Below, piece by piece: positions 48,095-61,282 of a stretch of DNA of 64,000 nucleotides. The notes below the pieces were generated by a model. It saw nothing but the letters and a program-made list of their open reading frames with translations. It was not told the DNA's origin and searched no databases. Origin of the DNA: Cristatella mucedo (taxonomy: Eukaryota > Bryozoa > Phylactolaemata > Cristatellidae); the NCBI GenBank assembly GCA_009760855.2, contig WPIO01000004.1:1428501-1492500 (forward strand), given 5' to 3'. Position numbers and translations under genes: made by a program. Each line of letters begins with the position of its first letter. The first letter of the stretch is position 1.

Positions 48095-48652
48095 TGGTGA
48101 ATCCTAAATTGAATATTGACTTCAAGGTTTTGTCGCTCACTTTTAGGTCCCTTCATTCTATGGCTCCAGCCTATCTGTCAGATATACTTCCCCATCAGGC
48201 CAAGCATCGTACCACCCGCTTTTCGGAATCCAACAGTCTAGAAATACCTAATACAAACCTTAAATCCTTTAGAGACCATGCATTTAGTTCATATGCTCCC
48301 AAAGCCTGGAACTCCCTCCCGACCAGCGTCAAAACATCCCCTGACCTGACCACATTTAAAAGGAACCTCAAAACACACCTATTTAGGACAGCATTTAGTG
48401 GGTCCCTGTGATTTGTCTTTGATGTGCTTATGCGTGCCGACACTGTGCATGCTGCCACTAACCACATTTGCATGCTGACCCTGTGCATGTCACCCCTAAC
48501 CATATTATTCATTTCGTTTGTTTTTCAAGCATGATTTTACTTATCATTCAATTGCATTTCACTTTACAGCAAATGTAAAGCGCCTAGAGAGAGATTAAGT
48601 TCTCTGAGGGCGCTTTATCAAGTGAATTATTATTATTATTATTATTAATCCG
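48095..48652 (+). mobile_element. LINE family A, young-looking 3' copy
   Basis: An uninterrupted frame encodes FKVLSLTFRSLHSMAPAYLS, AFSSYAPKAWNSLPTSV and KTHLFRTAFSGSL. UTR, hairpin and (TTA)n tail are nearly the same as those of the copy at 985-1893, suggesting recent common origin. Confidence 0.94.
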
Positions 48653-49492
48653 CCATCTGTTCACCCGCGGGTTATCGGCCTGTGTCAACGCCTCATTGGA
48701 AGCTGACCACAGCTGTGCACAGGCCCCTCTCGGGGATGCTCCCACCAGCTGCTGAGGAAAGGAGCGGTACCAGCCCGCATGCAATCAAACTACAAGCAGG
48801 TCACAAATCCGTGAACTAGCTTGACAGCGTGTTCTTGTATAAGCAGGTTCTGATGCTGGCGATATCCATAGCTGACCGCGACCAACAGTAGAGCCTATGC
48901 GGTACTAATCTACTTACAATTAGTTTTGGAATAACATTCCCTCATTATGTGCCGGCGTAATTTGGCAGTGCTATTGTAGCTTGAGGTATCATCGCGAACA
49001 GCACAGAACGCTAGCCGACAAGCAACACTACCGGTTTACTTCACCACTAACGGAGCAGAGCGAAGCACGACTCTCTTCGCCCCACCGGAGTGCCCCCCCC
49101 CCCAGACTCCCTTGTCATAACAATCGCCAATAGCACGTCCCGACTGCCTACAACATCGAATGTCACAGCCCACTCGTACAACGATCAGGGGCAGTGTCAT
49201 CAATTAAATGAAACTACAGCTATAAGCAAACCAATTTTGAGGGTGTTATCGTATATATCTAGGGAGATAGCTACACTTTTCCCATTGCCGTTAGGTTGGT
49301 ATAATCATCGTTTGGCTTCTTGGCATCGTTGGCTATTTGACGTGCTTTAAGCAGCTTGCCTCGTGGCCCGTCTTGAGTCAAAGGTTACCCTTTAGTCTGC
49401 GTAGTGGCCTTTAAAATGTTTTATCCGAATCTTCTGCCTAAGGATAAGGTGGTTGCAATTCACAAATCAGATTAGGAGAGTCCAACAGCTAG

Positions 49493-49560
49493 CAATTCTT
49501 AATCGCCCACTGCAAGTCGAATCGATAGCTCTGCAGCTCTCCGGCGGCTGTGAACAAGGC
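49493..49560 (+). mobile_element. SINE family B body fragment (weak)
   Basis: CTTAATCGCCCACTGCAAGT, CGATAGCTCTGCAGCTCT and GGCTGTGAACAAGG parallel the body of the copy at 24115. Confidence 0.4.
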
Positions 49561-50749
49561 TGCTGATTCGCGCTACATCTTTACTTCTTCACATCTGCGA
49601 AATTTACTCAAATTAACACGAAATTTAAAACGAGCTTCCGTTAATGCTATCTCTTTGCAGCTCATATAAAGTTAGTGTCCCAATATCAAGTATTGCTACA
49701 TGCATTCCCAACTATCCTAAAACTTATGTGTACTTTAATGAATTGGAACACACTGAAAAAATGTGTACCTTAATGAATTGTAAAACAGTTATGGCCATGT
49801 TTTCGTAGAGTGGGGTGAAAACGATCAAAGTGCCGTCACTTCTTTTGAAGGTCTGGCATGCAATCATGAGCGCTAGTTATGAAACTGATTTTTTATTCCA
49901 CACTGATCAGTAAATCAAACCTGGCAACTCAAGTTCGTGCGTCAAGCATAATAAACCTGTCGAGCCATAAGTTGCTCCTGTTGCCATTGTTACTACTACC
50001 GAGTTGGATTCAGTATGGCAAGAATTGCGGTATGGCTTTCGAAGTACACTCCGGCTTCTTGTCCTGCTTTGATGTATGGAATTTTCCTTTACAGCCTCAC
50101 TGCCCCAGCTCATTTGACGAATGCATGCAAACACACTATCGATGGAGTTGTGGTGATTGCGACCTGGCTCTTACTGGTTGTTGTCATCCTTATCTCGCCA
50201 AGCATCGAAGCTACACAGCTCTTGAGTTCATCAAGCCTTATCTTCGGTGCCTGCATTTTGTTTTGAGCATTTACCTAATACGCACGAACTGAGGTACATG
50301 CCGGTTGAAAGTCAATTGGCGTGTGTGTACAGCCAGCCAGCCAGTCCGCACGAAGCAGGTTGGGTTGACCTGGCACTTTTTTAGGAACTAGGCATTCAAA
50401 TTTTTTGAAAGCGCTCAAGCTAATGCATCAACATTTGGCCGGTGCACTAAACGTAGTGATGTAATATGCAATCATTATTTGCCCTTCGCTCAGCTGATTG
50501 AGCAAAGCGGATTACAGGGGATCATTGTAATTCATTCATCCTGTCATCAATGAAATGAAATCCTGCGACTAACACAACCTAAAACGTCTAGCTGAATGAA
50601 AGAACCTCGGCAACTGAATAGTGCACAAACAGAGCAGTTCAAGATTGGTAGTGCCATAAGTCATTCCAGCGTCTTTTGAGGATACTATAAATACCGCACC
50701 ATCTTTGACACTAACAGCTCAGCCCACGGATTAGCTGAAAAATCCTGGT

Positions 50750-50908
50750 GGGTCTTAGCCCAGGGGCAAGGTGCTACCTCTTCGCGAGCAAGGCCATGGG
50801 TTCGAGTCCTTCGGTGGGTGATCCTTAGGCGCCCATTGCAAACAGAGGTGATAGCCATTAAGGCTCATCTGCCACTGTATAAATGAGGCTGCTATATCAA
50901 CTAATCTT
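50750..50908 (+). mobile_element. tRNA-derived SINE, family B (variant head)
   Basis: Head GGTCTTAGCCCAGGGGCAAG, B box GGGTTCGAGTCC at 50799, GGTGATCCTTAGGCGCCCAT, GAGGTGATAGCCATTAAGGC and a tail ATAAATGAGGCTGCTATATC. Confidence 0.85.
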
Positions 50909-52132
50909 ATTTTAAATAATTCAGTTTACAGCGGTGTGAAGTAATTTGCTGCAAACGACTGCAGCAAAAGCTATTCCGGACTTCGTTTCATGAGGTACAT
51001 CACCACAAGACTTGCACCAACTTAGCTGCCTATCCCATAAAGAGCTACGGTAAAAGTAGATAACAGCTGCATATTCTTGTATTCATCATAACATCTGTAT
51101 GCTCGCTAGTTGCAAACATCGAGTACTATTAACTGCCCTTGACTATATGCAAGCTGTAAATGGTGTACGCTGGTGATTTGAACAAAACGCACCACTTTGA
51201 AAGTCGGAAGTGCCTGACTGGCATGAGCTGCTCTTAACAGCCGATGCTAGCTGCCTCACGAACTTCCTGAAGACACGAGCAGAAGCACGTAGATAATATG
51301 ATACTCATGAGTCACAAAAAGAAACTAACAGAAATTAGATCTGGAAGTAATTGCATGTTCATGTGTATGACACGATGCTAGTTTCTTTACATACCAGCAA
51401 AAGCTTGGCCCCCCCCAGGCTCCTGTATGAAAAGATGATGAAATGCCGATCAATTACACCCATCATGCGCGTGGTACGGATTTCACTCGTAGACAACCAA
51501 GCACGCGGGGCTCAACGATGCCATGAGTGCTGGAAAGCAAGCAGGTGTGCCGCACAGCAGTCTCGCCTCCGAAATGTTACATATTTAGCAGGATTGGGGC
51601 TATTACCGGCAGCAGCAGCAACCTCTCTGCTGTGCAGGCAGGCGCATGATCGACAATAAACGATGTGGCCGATTATGAATATTTGCTACCGCTCATGACT
51701 AGAAACGAGACGGTAAAGAAAAGGAGATTGCATGCCACAGTGGCATGCAATCGCTGGGACGAAACACTACGAGTAAGCTCGTTGAAGTCGTTCTTGATCG
51801 CTAGCACACGGTGCCACACTTCTGCCGTCAAAGAATGGTCAGGTATGGTCGATTCTGGTCTTCGAGTTTGTCCACCAGCTTTATAGCTTTACAAGAGTGA
51901 GCTGAGCCCTGTCGTCAACAAGACAGTGCACACAATACGTCGACACGACTGGGCAGTCATCCAGCCAGTAGTGGATACAGCAGCGATGCCTGGTGACACA
52001 ATGCCCAAGGAAAATTGTACAGGCACTTCCTAAAATGGTGCGGTCCAGCAACTTGCCGGCGGACAGCGGATCTGCGTAAGGCAAGGGCCACAACCAGGCA
52101 GCAGCGCTGCAGTGTGGGTCCTGTATGTCTGC

Positions 52133-52295
52133 TTATGACCTCAACGTGCTGGTGAGACGTAGGTTCCTGACAAACTTGAAGACTAGAGCCAATATAAGAT
52201 GCCACACGTTCCGTGCGATCTCAGATCGTGCTATCAGTGTCCGCCATAGCACAATGACCAAGATCGTATTAAAAGTGTAGCGGACATTTCTTAAC
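52133..52295 (-). CDS. FAR1-like: FAR terminal exon: hydrophobic C-terminus
   Basis: After the acceptor CTGTTTTTAG the exon reads [20 protein letters not shown] then [11 protein letters not shown] and ends with TAA at 52133. It matches FAR1 [31 protein letters not shown] and the stop within a residue or two of the usual end. The hydrophobic stretch is the predicted membrane-associated tail. Confidence 0.96.
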
Positions 52296-55149
52296 CTAAA
52301 AACAGGTATGTGCAGATTAATGCAAAACACATCCCACTCACCGGTTGCAACATAACAAGACAGTTCCAGCTGTACAACATGATGCTCAAACAACACACAT
52401 TCCAACTTTAATAATAATAATAATGAGACATTTCTATAGCACCCTAAGAGAACCAAATCCCTTTCTAGCCACTAAATATAAGCTGAAAAGGAAGCATATC
52501 AATAGGTTTATAACAGTATGCATAGTGCCAGTAAGCATAAACATACAAAGGACAATTCACACTGCCGAACTGGTTTGGTCCTGCGTTTAAGGTGCTCGCT
52601 GCGACCAAGATCTGGCTGAGGTCGTAGGCTCGAACCCCGAGGCGTATGTGAAGCGCCTGAATAGAGATTAAGTTCTCTTGGACGAATGACAAACGAATTA
52701 TATTTTTTAACGGAATAAATACTGTGAGGAACAGGTGAATTTTAAAATTTGCATTTAGAAGTGAAGTCAGATGCTGTTGCCACGCCAGTCAAAAGTGGTC
52801 GCCATCCCTTCATAATGAAGCCATCGCTCGTTGCAATCGCTGAGAAAATGTAGTATTTTAAACATCGTGCCAAGTATTATCTAGGGATCAAACCATGGAC
52901 GGTAACTCCTGCCCACCGAGAAGCCTGACAGCTGCACAAACGTACCCTCTGCTTAGTACCTTGCCCCTGGTCGATTGAGACCGCATGGGATAGAGCGGTC
53001 CTACATCACAGTGGCAGCAAGCCTTGTCTTCTCTAAAAACTTATCTGGTACTTGTACCGTCTATGCCTCTCAGGTCACCGTGCGGCTAATATGGTTCAGG
53101 CAAAAACGGAGGTGAAGAGCTAATACATATAATAAGGACAAGAATGAATCGAGAATAGAATGAATCGAGCACATCTAGTGGGCTGTGTGGCAAGTCAAAG
53201 AATGCTATTGACACTAACAAGCATGCCAGTGACCGTGCGCAATCACCCAGCTACATGCGAAACTACGATAGGAAAGCAGTAGCAGAGAAGCTAAAGTCAT
53301 GAGGGGTAGAAACATGAGGGGTCTGAATGCGGAAGATCCCACGGCACCGTACACTGCAGGCATGCCGCTAGGAGCAGATCAATCCATTTTGCTGCTTACG
53401 TGAGAGCCTGATCATCAGGGGGAACCAAGGGAGGAAAATCCACTAGCTAAAGAACTAGTGAAAGAGCGAACAAGAGCTATCAAAGTCGTAAGTGTGGCAA
53501 ACTACTTCCAATTTCCATATTTTTATTATAAGGTTGAGGAAAGCGTTCGTGCACCGGGCTAAAATAATAATTTTAATGATAACTTAATGAACCAACAATT
53601 TAATCAATTTAATAATGATTTAATGAAAAACGAGATGCACAAACTTTTCCTCGACCTTATATAATGTTCAGGATTAAGGGCTACAGATGATAGAGCGACC
53701 TCGTGGTCCGACCTGGTTCCTCTGTGTAACTCTAAATGGACAACTCCTGGTGGTGACCTATGCTCAGGCAAGCACCACATTTTGCAAGACCACACACAAG
53801 AGTAAGGCAAATGGGGAAAAGACTCAAGGCAAATGCGACTCGTTGTCTGCTTAGCAATCCCAGTTGACGTGACACCTTACCACGAGTTCGAACGTGCTCT
53901 CTAATTGCTTCGAAAAGCTTCAACTACTTTTGAGCAACTAAAAAAGTTGAAGGACAGCTTACTCTGCGGTCTCATAAATACAGTAGTAGAAGGCCTTGTG
54001 GCTAACACACCGTTTGTAGTGTGGGGAGATAAGGAATTTCCTAGTGCAGTGCTCGAATGCGAACCCTGTACCCCAAAACACCAGGCAGATTTACCCTCAT
54101 CCAGAAGTAAACGCCTCCCAGTGCTGCAGCCACCGCTGCAAAATCGGACTCTTTCATAGTTAAAGATCCCTGCGGTTTCACGAGGATCGAAATAAGTAGT
54201 ATGAATCGATGAAACGATCGCGACAATTAAAGTAAATTCTCTAGGCTATTCTCATATTTCTGTCTTCTTTGTGCTGACTGAGCGAGGTACACCGTCCTAC
54301 GGAAGTCGTGTCACTAATTAAAAAATAAACGCACAGTGTAGCAGTAGCTTCGGATGGCCATGGATCGCTATCCCTTGCACATTCTAAAAACTATCCCTGC
54401 CAATAAATGAAGCTTCCTTCCTAATTACACGTCTGAAGAAAATTCGATTTTTGCTGATGCCGTTTCTCACGAGCTTCTCAGATACCTTGCTCCTGCTTGG
54501 CACGACACACTGTGGAGTTTGACTATTCACTTACAGGGAAAGCTAGACGGTGGCAGGCGAAAACCGGCAGCAAACATGCCGAGCACAAGCGCATCCACAC
54601 ACGTGCGTCGCACAGCCAGTGCATTAGGCAGATGAAGTGCGGAGGCAGCACATGCGCTGCAGTCAGGCGGACCTATCAAGGACTTGCACGTATCAAGCCA
54701 GATTAACGTAGCGATCACCTCGTGCTGACACCTCGTCAGGGAACCATTAAGGTAACTATTTACGCCCCTTTTAACGGGCATTGTGTTGACTATATGAACC
54801 GAAGACGGTGCTTTTTTTTTGGGTGGCAGTGGCACCGGTCAAGTTCTCCCCAATATCCAAGGTTCCTGCGGGCAGAGATGTAGATCGTTTGGTGATGGAA
54901 AGTACTGAGTGAGAAGGGGAACAATGATAATCCCCACCGAGGTCTAAAAGCTGGGACCCTGGGGTCCAGACTGTACGACACTAAAATCCAAGGTCACCAA
55001 AGGTGGCACTGCCAATAGACGAGGACCGAAGAGCAGGTCGCCGACGAAAGGCAAGCATTCATTTCCGGAAGGAGGCCTGCACAGTAACGAGGTGCTAATG
55101 GCCAAAAGTTAGGATGCTTGCTAATCTTACAATAGAAACTGCCTGAGAG

Positions 55150-55239
<90 letters not shown>

Positions 55240-58200
55240 GCAGTTTTCTTTCTTTCTGCACTATGCATGCTGCTGATCTTCCTGTCATTCTGGCAAATGG
55301 CACATTAATCAAATGCTAGCTTCATCAAAGCGTCTCGAAAGAGCGTTTCACGAGTGCTCGGCTTGATCACAAAAAGCATGCGCACAACGAGGCTAGCAGG
55401 CATTATGCGACCCACGATGCCTGCAGACGATGCTTTGAGAGATGCTGACAGAGGGACCTGGCTAGCCGATCGAAGCAACGAGCCATGCCTTGCACTATCG
55501 ACTACAGACAGGCCGGTGCCAGACGCCATCGTCAGTATGGCTGGTGGACGATGATCAAGGGGGAGAGCTTGGTCGAGGTGGGAAGCATCGTTCCACGAGC
55601 TGGCCCGGTGAACCCAGGCCAGTTCACAGTGGAATCATCAATGGAAGTGGAATCATGGCAATCATGGGCAATCAATTACTGCAATCAGGGCAATCCTCAG
55701 CAGAAGCCGCTTGGAGTGCAGAGACGAACCTGCGGAGATGGGCGCGCGCAGCCGGAAGTCCCGACAGGTCCTCGTTCATTACGTACAGCTTCGTGCCCAA
55801 GCAGTAGTTCTCGATGTAGGTAGGCCAGTGGAGGCCTCGTGGATCCATGTAGAAGGTCTGAAAGATCAAGATGCCGGCAGCTGTGATGAGAAGCCGGGTA
55901 AATGTTTGGCAGCGGCCACTTCTATGCCAGTAAAACGGATTGTGTGCGAGACCGGATTCTATGCAAGACCACCTGCCACGGCGCACGCCGAAACCACCCA
56001 AGTTGTTCGCATGGTACACTGTCTGTAATTTCACGACAAAGCTAAGATAACTGAGGTAAACATGCTTGAGGTCGTGTGCTCAAGGTATACATAACTTACA
56101 TAACTTGGAGGTTGGTTTGTTGGTTTATTAACATTCGTTTAGCTTCAGAAAGTTAGCAGCCATCCGAACGCGAATGTGGTCGATTCAGGCAGTGAGGGAG
56201 TCCGATAAGCAGCAAGGCTTAGAAGGGGTGCAGGACAGGCAGAGCTGGATGTTATCTGCGTCGAAATGAAAACAAAGCTGTTACCGGCCAGAGGTCCTTC
56301 TAACCACGAGCCCCGAGTGTATTCGTGTTTGCTTTTGCACACACTGAGTGTGCGCTTTTAGCATGCATGTCTAAGCATGTCTGAGACTGAGACTGTCTAG
56401 GCATGCTACAGTGCATGACGTCACCGCTGCTTGGTTATCGATTCTCTTCCACTGAGTTGCAAAGTGCCCAGATAGAGAATTACTTCTCTTAGGACATCAT
56501 AAAAACGGCATCGTTGTTATTAGCATTACTCCTAAACTAGCAATCAAGATAAGCAGCCACCATTTAGCAAGGGAAGCTGAAACCTACACGACCGTGGGGG
56601 GCCGATTGAAGTGTGACAAATGACTGGCTGGGGAAGATCGACATCGTAATCACATTATCACTGGACAAGCTGAATGCTTCCAGACATTAAAGAGAATCTG
56701 AAATGAGTGGCTCTAGAAGGCTGCAATCTCTCCCACTCGCATTGTCCCTAGTCAAGATGAAAGCTCCAAGATATGGGAAGATTAATGTGAGGTATATCTG
56801 GCATAGGCCGTGATGGCACACTAGGTAAGGCGGTTGCTTTCACGACCTCGGTCCCGAGGTAGTGGGTTCGATTCCTGCAGTGGGCGATTATTTATCGCCA
56901 CTGCAAGCGGTGGTGATAGCCGTAAAGGGTCTTCTGTCGCTATACAAAAGAGGCTGTTTAATCAGCTAGGAATTATTAATTAATTAATTATTATAGGCAC
57001 TGCACTAGTGGGCACAAGAAAACATGTTCGTAGCCAGGAGGTCAGGCAGATGGTCAGTGCTTCCTCTACCTTCTAACAGTGGCACTCACACGAAAAAAAA
57101 ACACGCAGACCTACATCAGGATCGTTGGTTGATGGGTAAATCTAATAATAAAACGATGATTAACAGCATGAGAAGCGATCTTATAGTGCAAAAAACACCA
57201 CGTTTTCATTGTACCAACCCTTTCCGATAGGCACCGATCGAACAGTCTGCTTAGCAGCACATGAAGTACCACCTTCGGTCAGTGTGGCCTACTATAGACC
57301 AGCAGTCACCATTACAAAAAGCGTACACCACCTCCATTTGGTCACCTCTCACTACCCACCAACCGCCACACCACCAGCGACCCATCTCCTCTCACACCAT
57401 CACCTATCATCAATACATCCAACGGTTGAACAGGATGCAGCCAGCTGGCATGCACCCCAACACCTATAAACATGCCTTTGTCAAGCCATCATTACAGCAG
57501 TACATGCAGTACATTAAGCAAAATTCATACGTGTTATTAACTGTCAATAAGAGTCCGGCAAGGGCTAAGAATGGTGAAAGCAAAAATTTGATAGAATAAG
57601 ATAAAGTAGCACCTAGCCTGCAGCAGTAAAGCAAAATCTGTGCCAGTAGTACTATGCTGGCTGATCAGGCAGGCTCCATAGAAAGCTTGTAATGGAACTG
57701 ATTCGTGAGCAATGCTGGCATTATGAACCGGAAATAAGATGGGAATAAGCTCGAACACCCTAGCACAGATGGGGCCGCCGGACGCCACCGTCAGTGAAAA
57801 GATTGTGCAGTTTTAAACATGAGGCTGGTGATATAAAAAAAAAAGTCGGGACGTAACAGACTCAGAAGTGTGCAGCCCAGATGCTGAGCAGCTGAATGCA
57901 GCCTCGTGATTCAGCAGCTGAATGACTTTTTGCTTCAAAACACGAGCTCGGCTTGTCGTGATTAACTGAGATTGTAATGAGAGGAATGGAATCGGGGCAC
58001 ACAATGACATCGTTATTTCGTAATACTGAACCACTTTGGCACTTCAAACCCATTATTTTAAATAAATGGTCGTTCGAAATGGCTAGTGAATAAAAGTCTA
58101 CATCAGAGCTGAGAGGAATCACCATCGTGTTTGCTGATGCTATCTAGTTCAGTCAGGTATGTTTCCTGACGCTTCCTGCACCGACCATTCATTCCTACAC

Positions 58201-61200
58201 CTTAAGTCGGATGGTAGAGGCCAAACCAAACCCGGACCTTGCGAGACATTTTTCTTTTTCATCTATCACAAAAATGAGTCAATCGTTCAAAGCAGGATGT
58301 TTCACATTATAATAAGGAATACTTCGACCGCTGCTCTGCTCTTCACTGGCCAAGCCACCCACCTTTCTATCCTCCGGATGCAGATCGCGAGTGAGTGCGT
58401 CTGTATTGCCATACGTCCACTCCCACGAGTTGGAGGTGAAATAGTTCAGCACGTCCATTGTCTTGTGCAGCTTGCTATACAGTTTCACCATCCTGCAGAA
58501 ACGAACGATTGCAAGAGGAACCTGGCGCCAGCTAGACCGCTGATGTGTAGCAGCAGCAGTCGACAAGCAGGCCAAGAGCGTCATCTGTCATCGTATCAGC
58601 AAAGCAAGCCGGGTGCCTGCCACTAGCAGGCCAATGCAACATAACACTGCCGCTGAAGCTGCTGCTGCTGCAGCCGAAAACGATTGCAAAGCGGTGGTGG
58701 CAGCTAGGTCGGAGTCGGGCCCGAGGGGTGCTGTGCCGGAGATGCTGTACCTGGGTTTCTGGCCGACCATGCGCTGGACGAAGTCGGTCAGGTAGGCGGG
58801 TACGAGATGGCTGAAGAAGACCCAGTAGTCGTGAACCAAGCTGCAAAGGACGATGCCATCGAACTCGCTTGCAGCACAGACAGACAGGCCTGAACCAAGC
58901 AGGGTTGTGAGCTGCCACTGACCAGCGTGCTCGGCGCCTGGCAGCGCCAAGTATGGTCAACATGGCCGCCTGCTTGCACAGCCTCGTTTATGTTTCGGCC
59001 GAATAGTCAGCCTTACTGGCTATCACGTCCGCTTGCAGCAGGCAACATAGTAACAATAATAATACATTTGTATAGCATCCTCGGAGAACTGAACCCCTTT
59101 CTAGGTACAGTGCATATGCTGTACAGAAAGCAGTACCAAATGATTGGTGGTAACATCCGCAAGCAGAAGGCACGGTGTAAGCAGGTACATGCACACGAAG
59201 AACGAATCATAAAGATCCACCAAATCTAGTAAAAAATAACAGAGGCCTGTTTTAAGCTTCTTTTTAAATGTCGTCATGTCAGAGGACGTTGTGAATATGG
59301 AATAGCCAGGTGCAGGACTCAAACCCACGATAGAGAACGTACAGCCACGGCAATTATAATAGTAATAACAATAAAGATGGTATTAATATGAATAGTAATA
59401 GCAACAACAGTGACGTTTACAATGCTTAAAAAATAACGGGGCAGAGTCTGAACATGCAGACAAGCTACCAAAATGGCTGCCAGTGTGGCACACTCTCTCG
59501 GGGGAGTGCACCGCCGTGGCACCAGCTAGGGGAACCATTGCTTCAACGATAGCAAGCAAAACGCAGGGCACCCGTTGCATACAGCAGCAGCAGCAGGCTT
59601 CCCTAAGAGGCAGTACACTATCCGAAAGAGGCAGGGCAGACCCGGCAAGAACCGCTGCATCTGTATCCGCTGGTCTTCCAGTCACACCTAAGACGGTTTG
59701 GTTTACATTGCCATTCCTCAAACGAGGTAAAAAAAATTAGACCGTTATAGAATCAATTGTAAAGCAGTGAAATGAATCCTGAGACAGAGCGGTGACAAAC
59801 AACAACAAAGAACAGATGCGAAAAGTGCGCGCCTGCTAAGAATGCCTGCTTCGGTCCGGCCACCAGCACCGAGCTACTGTGGCTATGCAGGTAAATGCAG
59901 AGGTAGATAAATATAAACTCCATCGAGAACTCCTTCGAAAAACCGGCACTCGCACGACGTTTTATGGGTTTATGGCTTGGGGGCTCTTTTTATGTTGCCG
60001 GTATCGGATTACTGCATCTTAAACCTAGAATTGAGGACCAGAATGGAAGTTTTAATGGAAGCCTCGGAACATGCTGATCTCATCTGCCAGAAGTCTTTCG
60101 GGAGATAAGTGTATGCATCGACAGAATAGTGACTCTAATCGAAATTTGAACTCTCGTCTGAAAATATTCTTAAAACTCATCTGCTATGGTCATAAATTGG
60201 CCCACTCGGTTGCCCCCCTCGGTTGAACCCCCCCCTCCAGACCATCTATGGAATGACCAAGACCAGCCGAATGCAAAACAATCCAAATCCGATAAGGGAC
60301 TAGGGGACACCAGGTAGTAGGACCTCTGGCTATTTAGTAACATTTTACTAGCTAATTTAATAGCTTCTTTTGTAAAGCAACAGAAGAGTCTTTACGGTTA
60401 TCACCACCATTTGCAGGGGCGATAAAGAATCACCCATTCGAACCCACGACCTCGGGACCGGGGTCGTGAAAAACCACAGCCTTACCTAGAATTCCATCAT
60501 GCCTCACATGCACTTAATCACGCACAGGTAAGCATGCAAAGCGCACGGGAACAAAAAAAAGACAAGCTCACATGGGTGGTGGCACACAAGCTGCAGCACA
60601 TATTGAGGAATCCCTTGCACTCATGCGCATAAACACGTTGACAATTGTTTGCTTAACCTTAATTGATGAAGCGGTAAAATGAGTGTTTTTTGAATGGCGG
60701 CTCATTAAGTTGGTTTAAATGAGTAGATTGTATACCTTTTTGCTGACATGGTGCTGGTAGAGCCATGCTCGTCAGTAGCGCCCCTACTGTTGAAATAACT
60801 CCTTGCTCCACACACCCCCCAAAACACTAGTCAGCTTTTAACTATAGTGGCATTAGAAATATGCCTATTCCCGGCTGTGACCATACCCAGGAAATAAGCA
60901 TAAATTCAATGTTCAACAAAAAGCAGATTTGCAGTGTTTTAAAACAATGAATAAAACTACTGTGTGAGACGACGACCCAATAAAAGCTATTCACCTAAAT
61001 TCCTACAGCTTACAATCGTAATCATACATTTGATATAGCGCCCTCAGAGAACTCTTTCTAGATACTTTACATTTATGACTAGATTTCGAGCAAAACTACC
61101 ACGGTTTGCTACTGCTTCGCTAGCAACAGAGGCTGAATGTTATGCCACCTAGCTGGTATCACGAGAAGCCGTGCATATAAGACCACATCCATAACTTAAT

Positions 61201-61211
61201 TCCTCCCCTCT

Positions 61212-61282
<71 letters not shown>

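Larger units (their letters stand above)
48660..52130. other. Intergenic region between the two genes
   Basis: Apart from SINE family B pieces at 49493 and 50750 I see no supported features. A plus ORF at 49879-50292 (137 codons, with a hydrophobic patch in the alternative frame from 50015) lacks any domain I recognise and overlaps ORFs in other frames. C runs occur at 49087 and 51410. Confidence 0.45.

Noticed and set aside
49879-50292. 137-codon plus ORF with hydrophobic patches, considered as a membrane protein
   Set aside because: Competing ORFs cover the same bases in other frames, and no domain, splice site or homology could be recognised.
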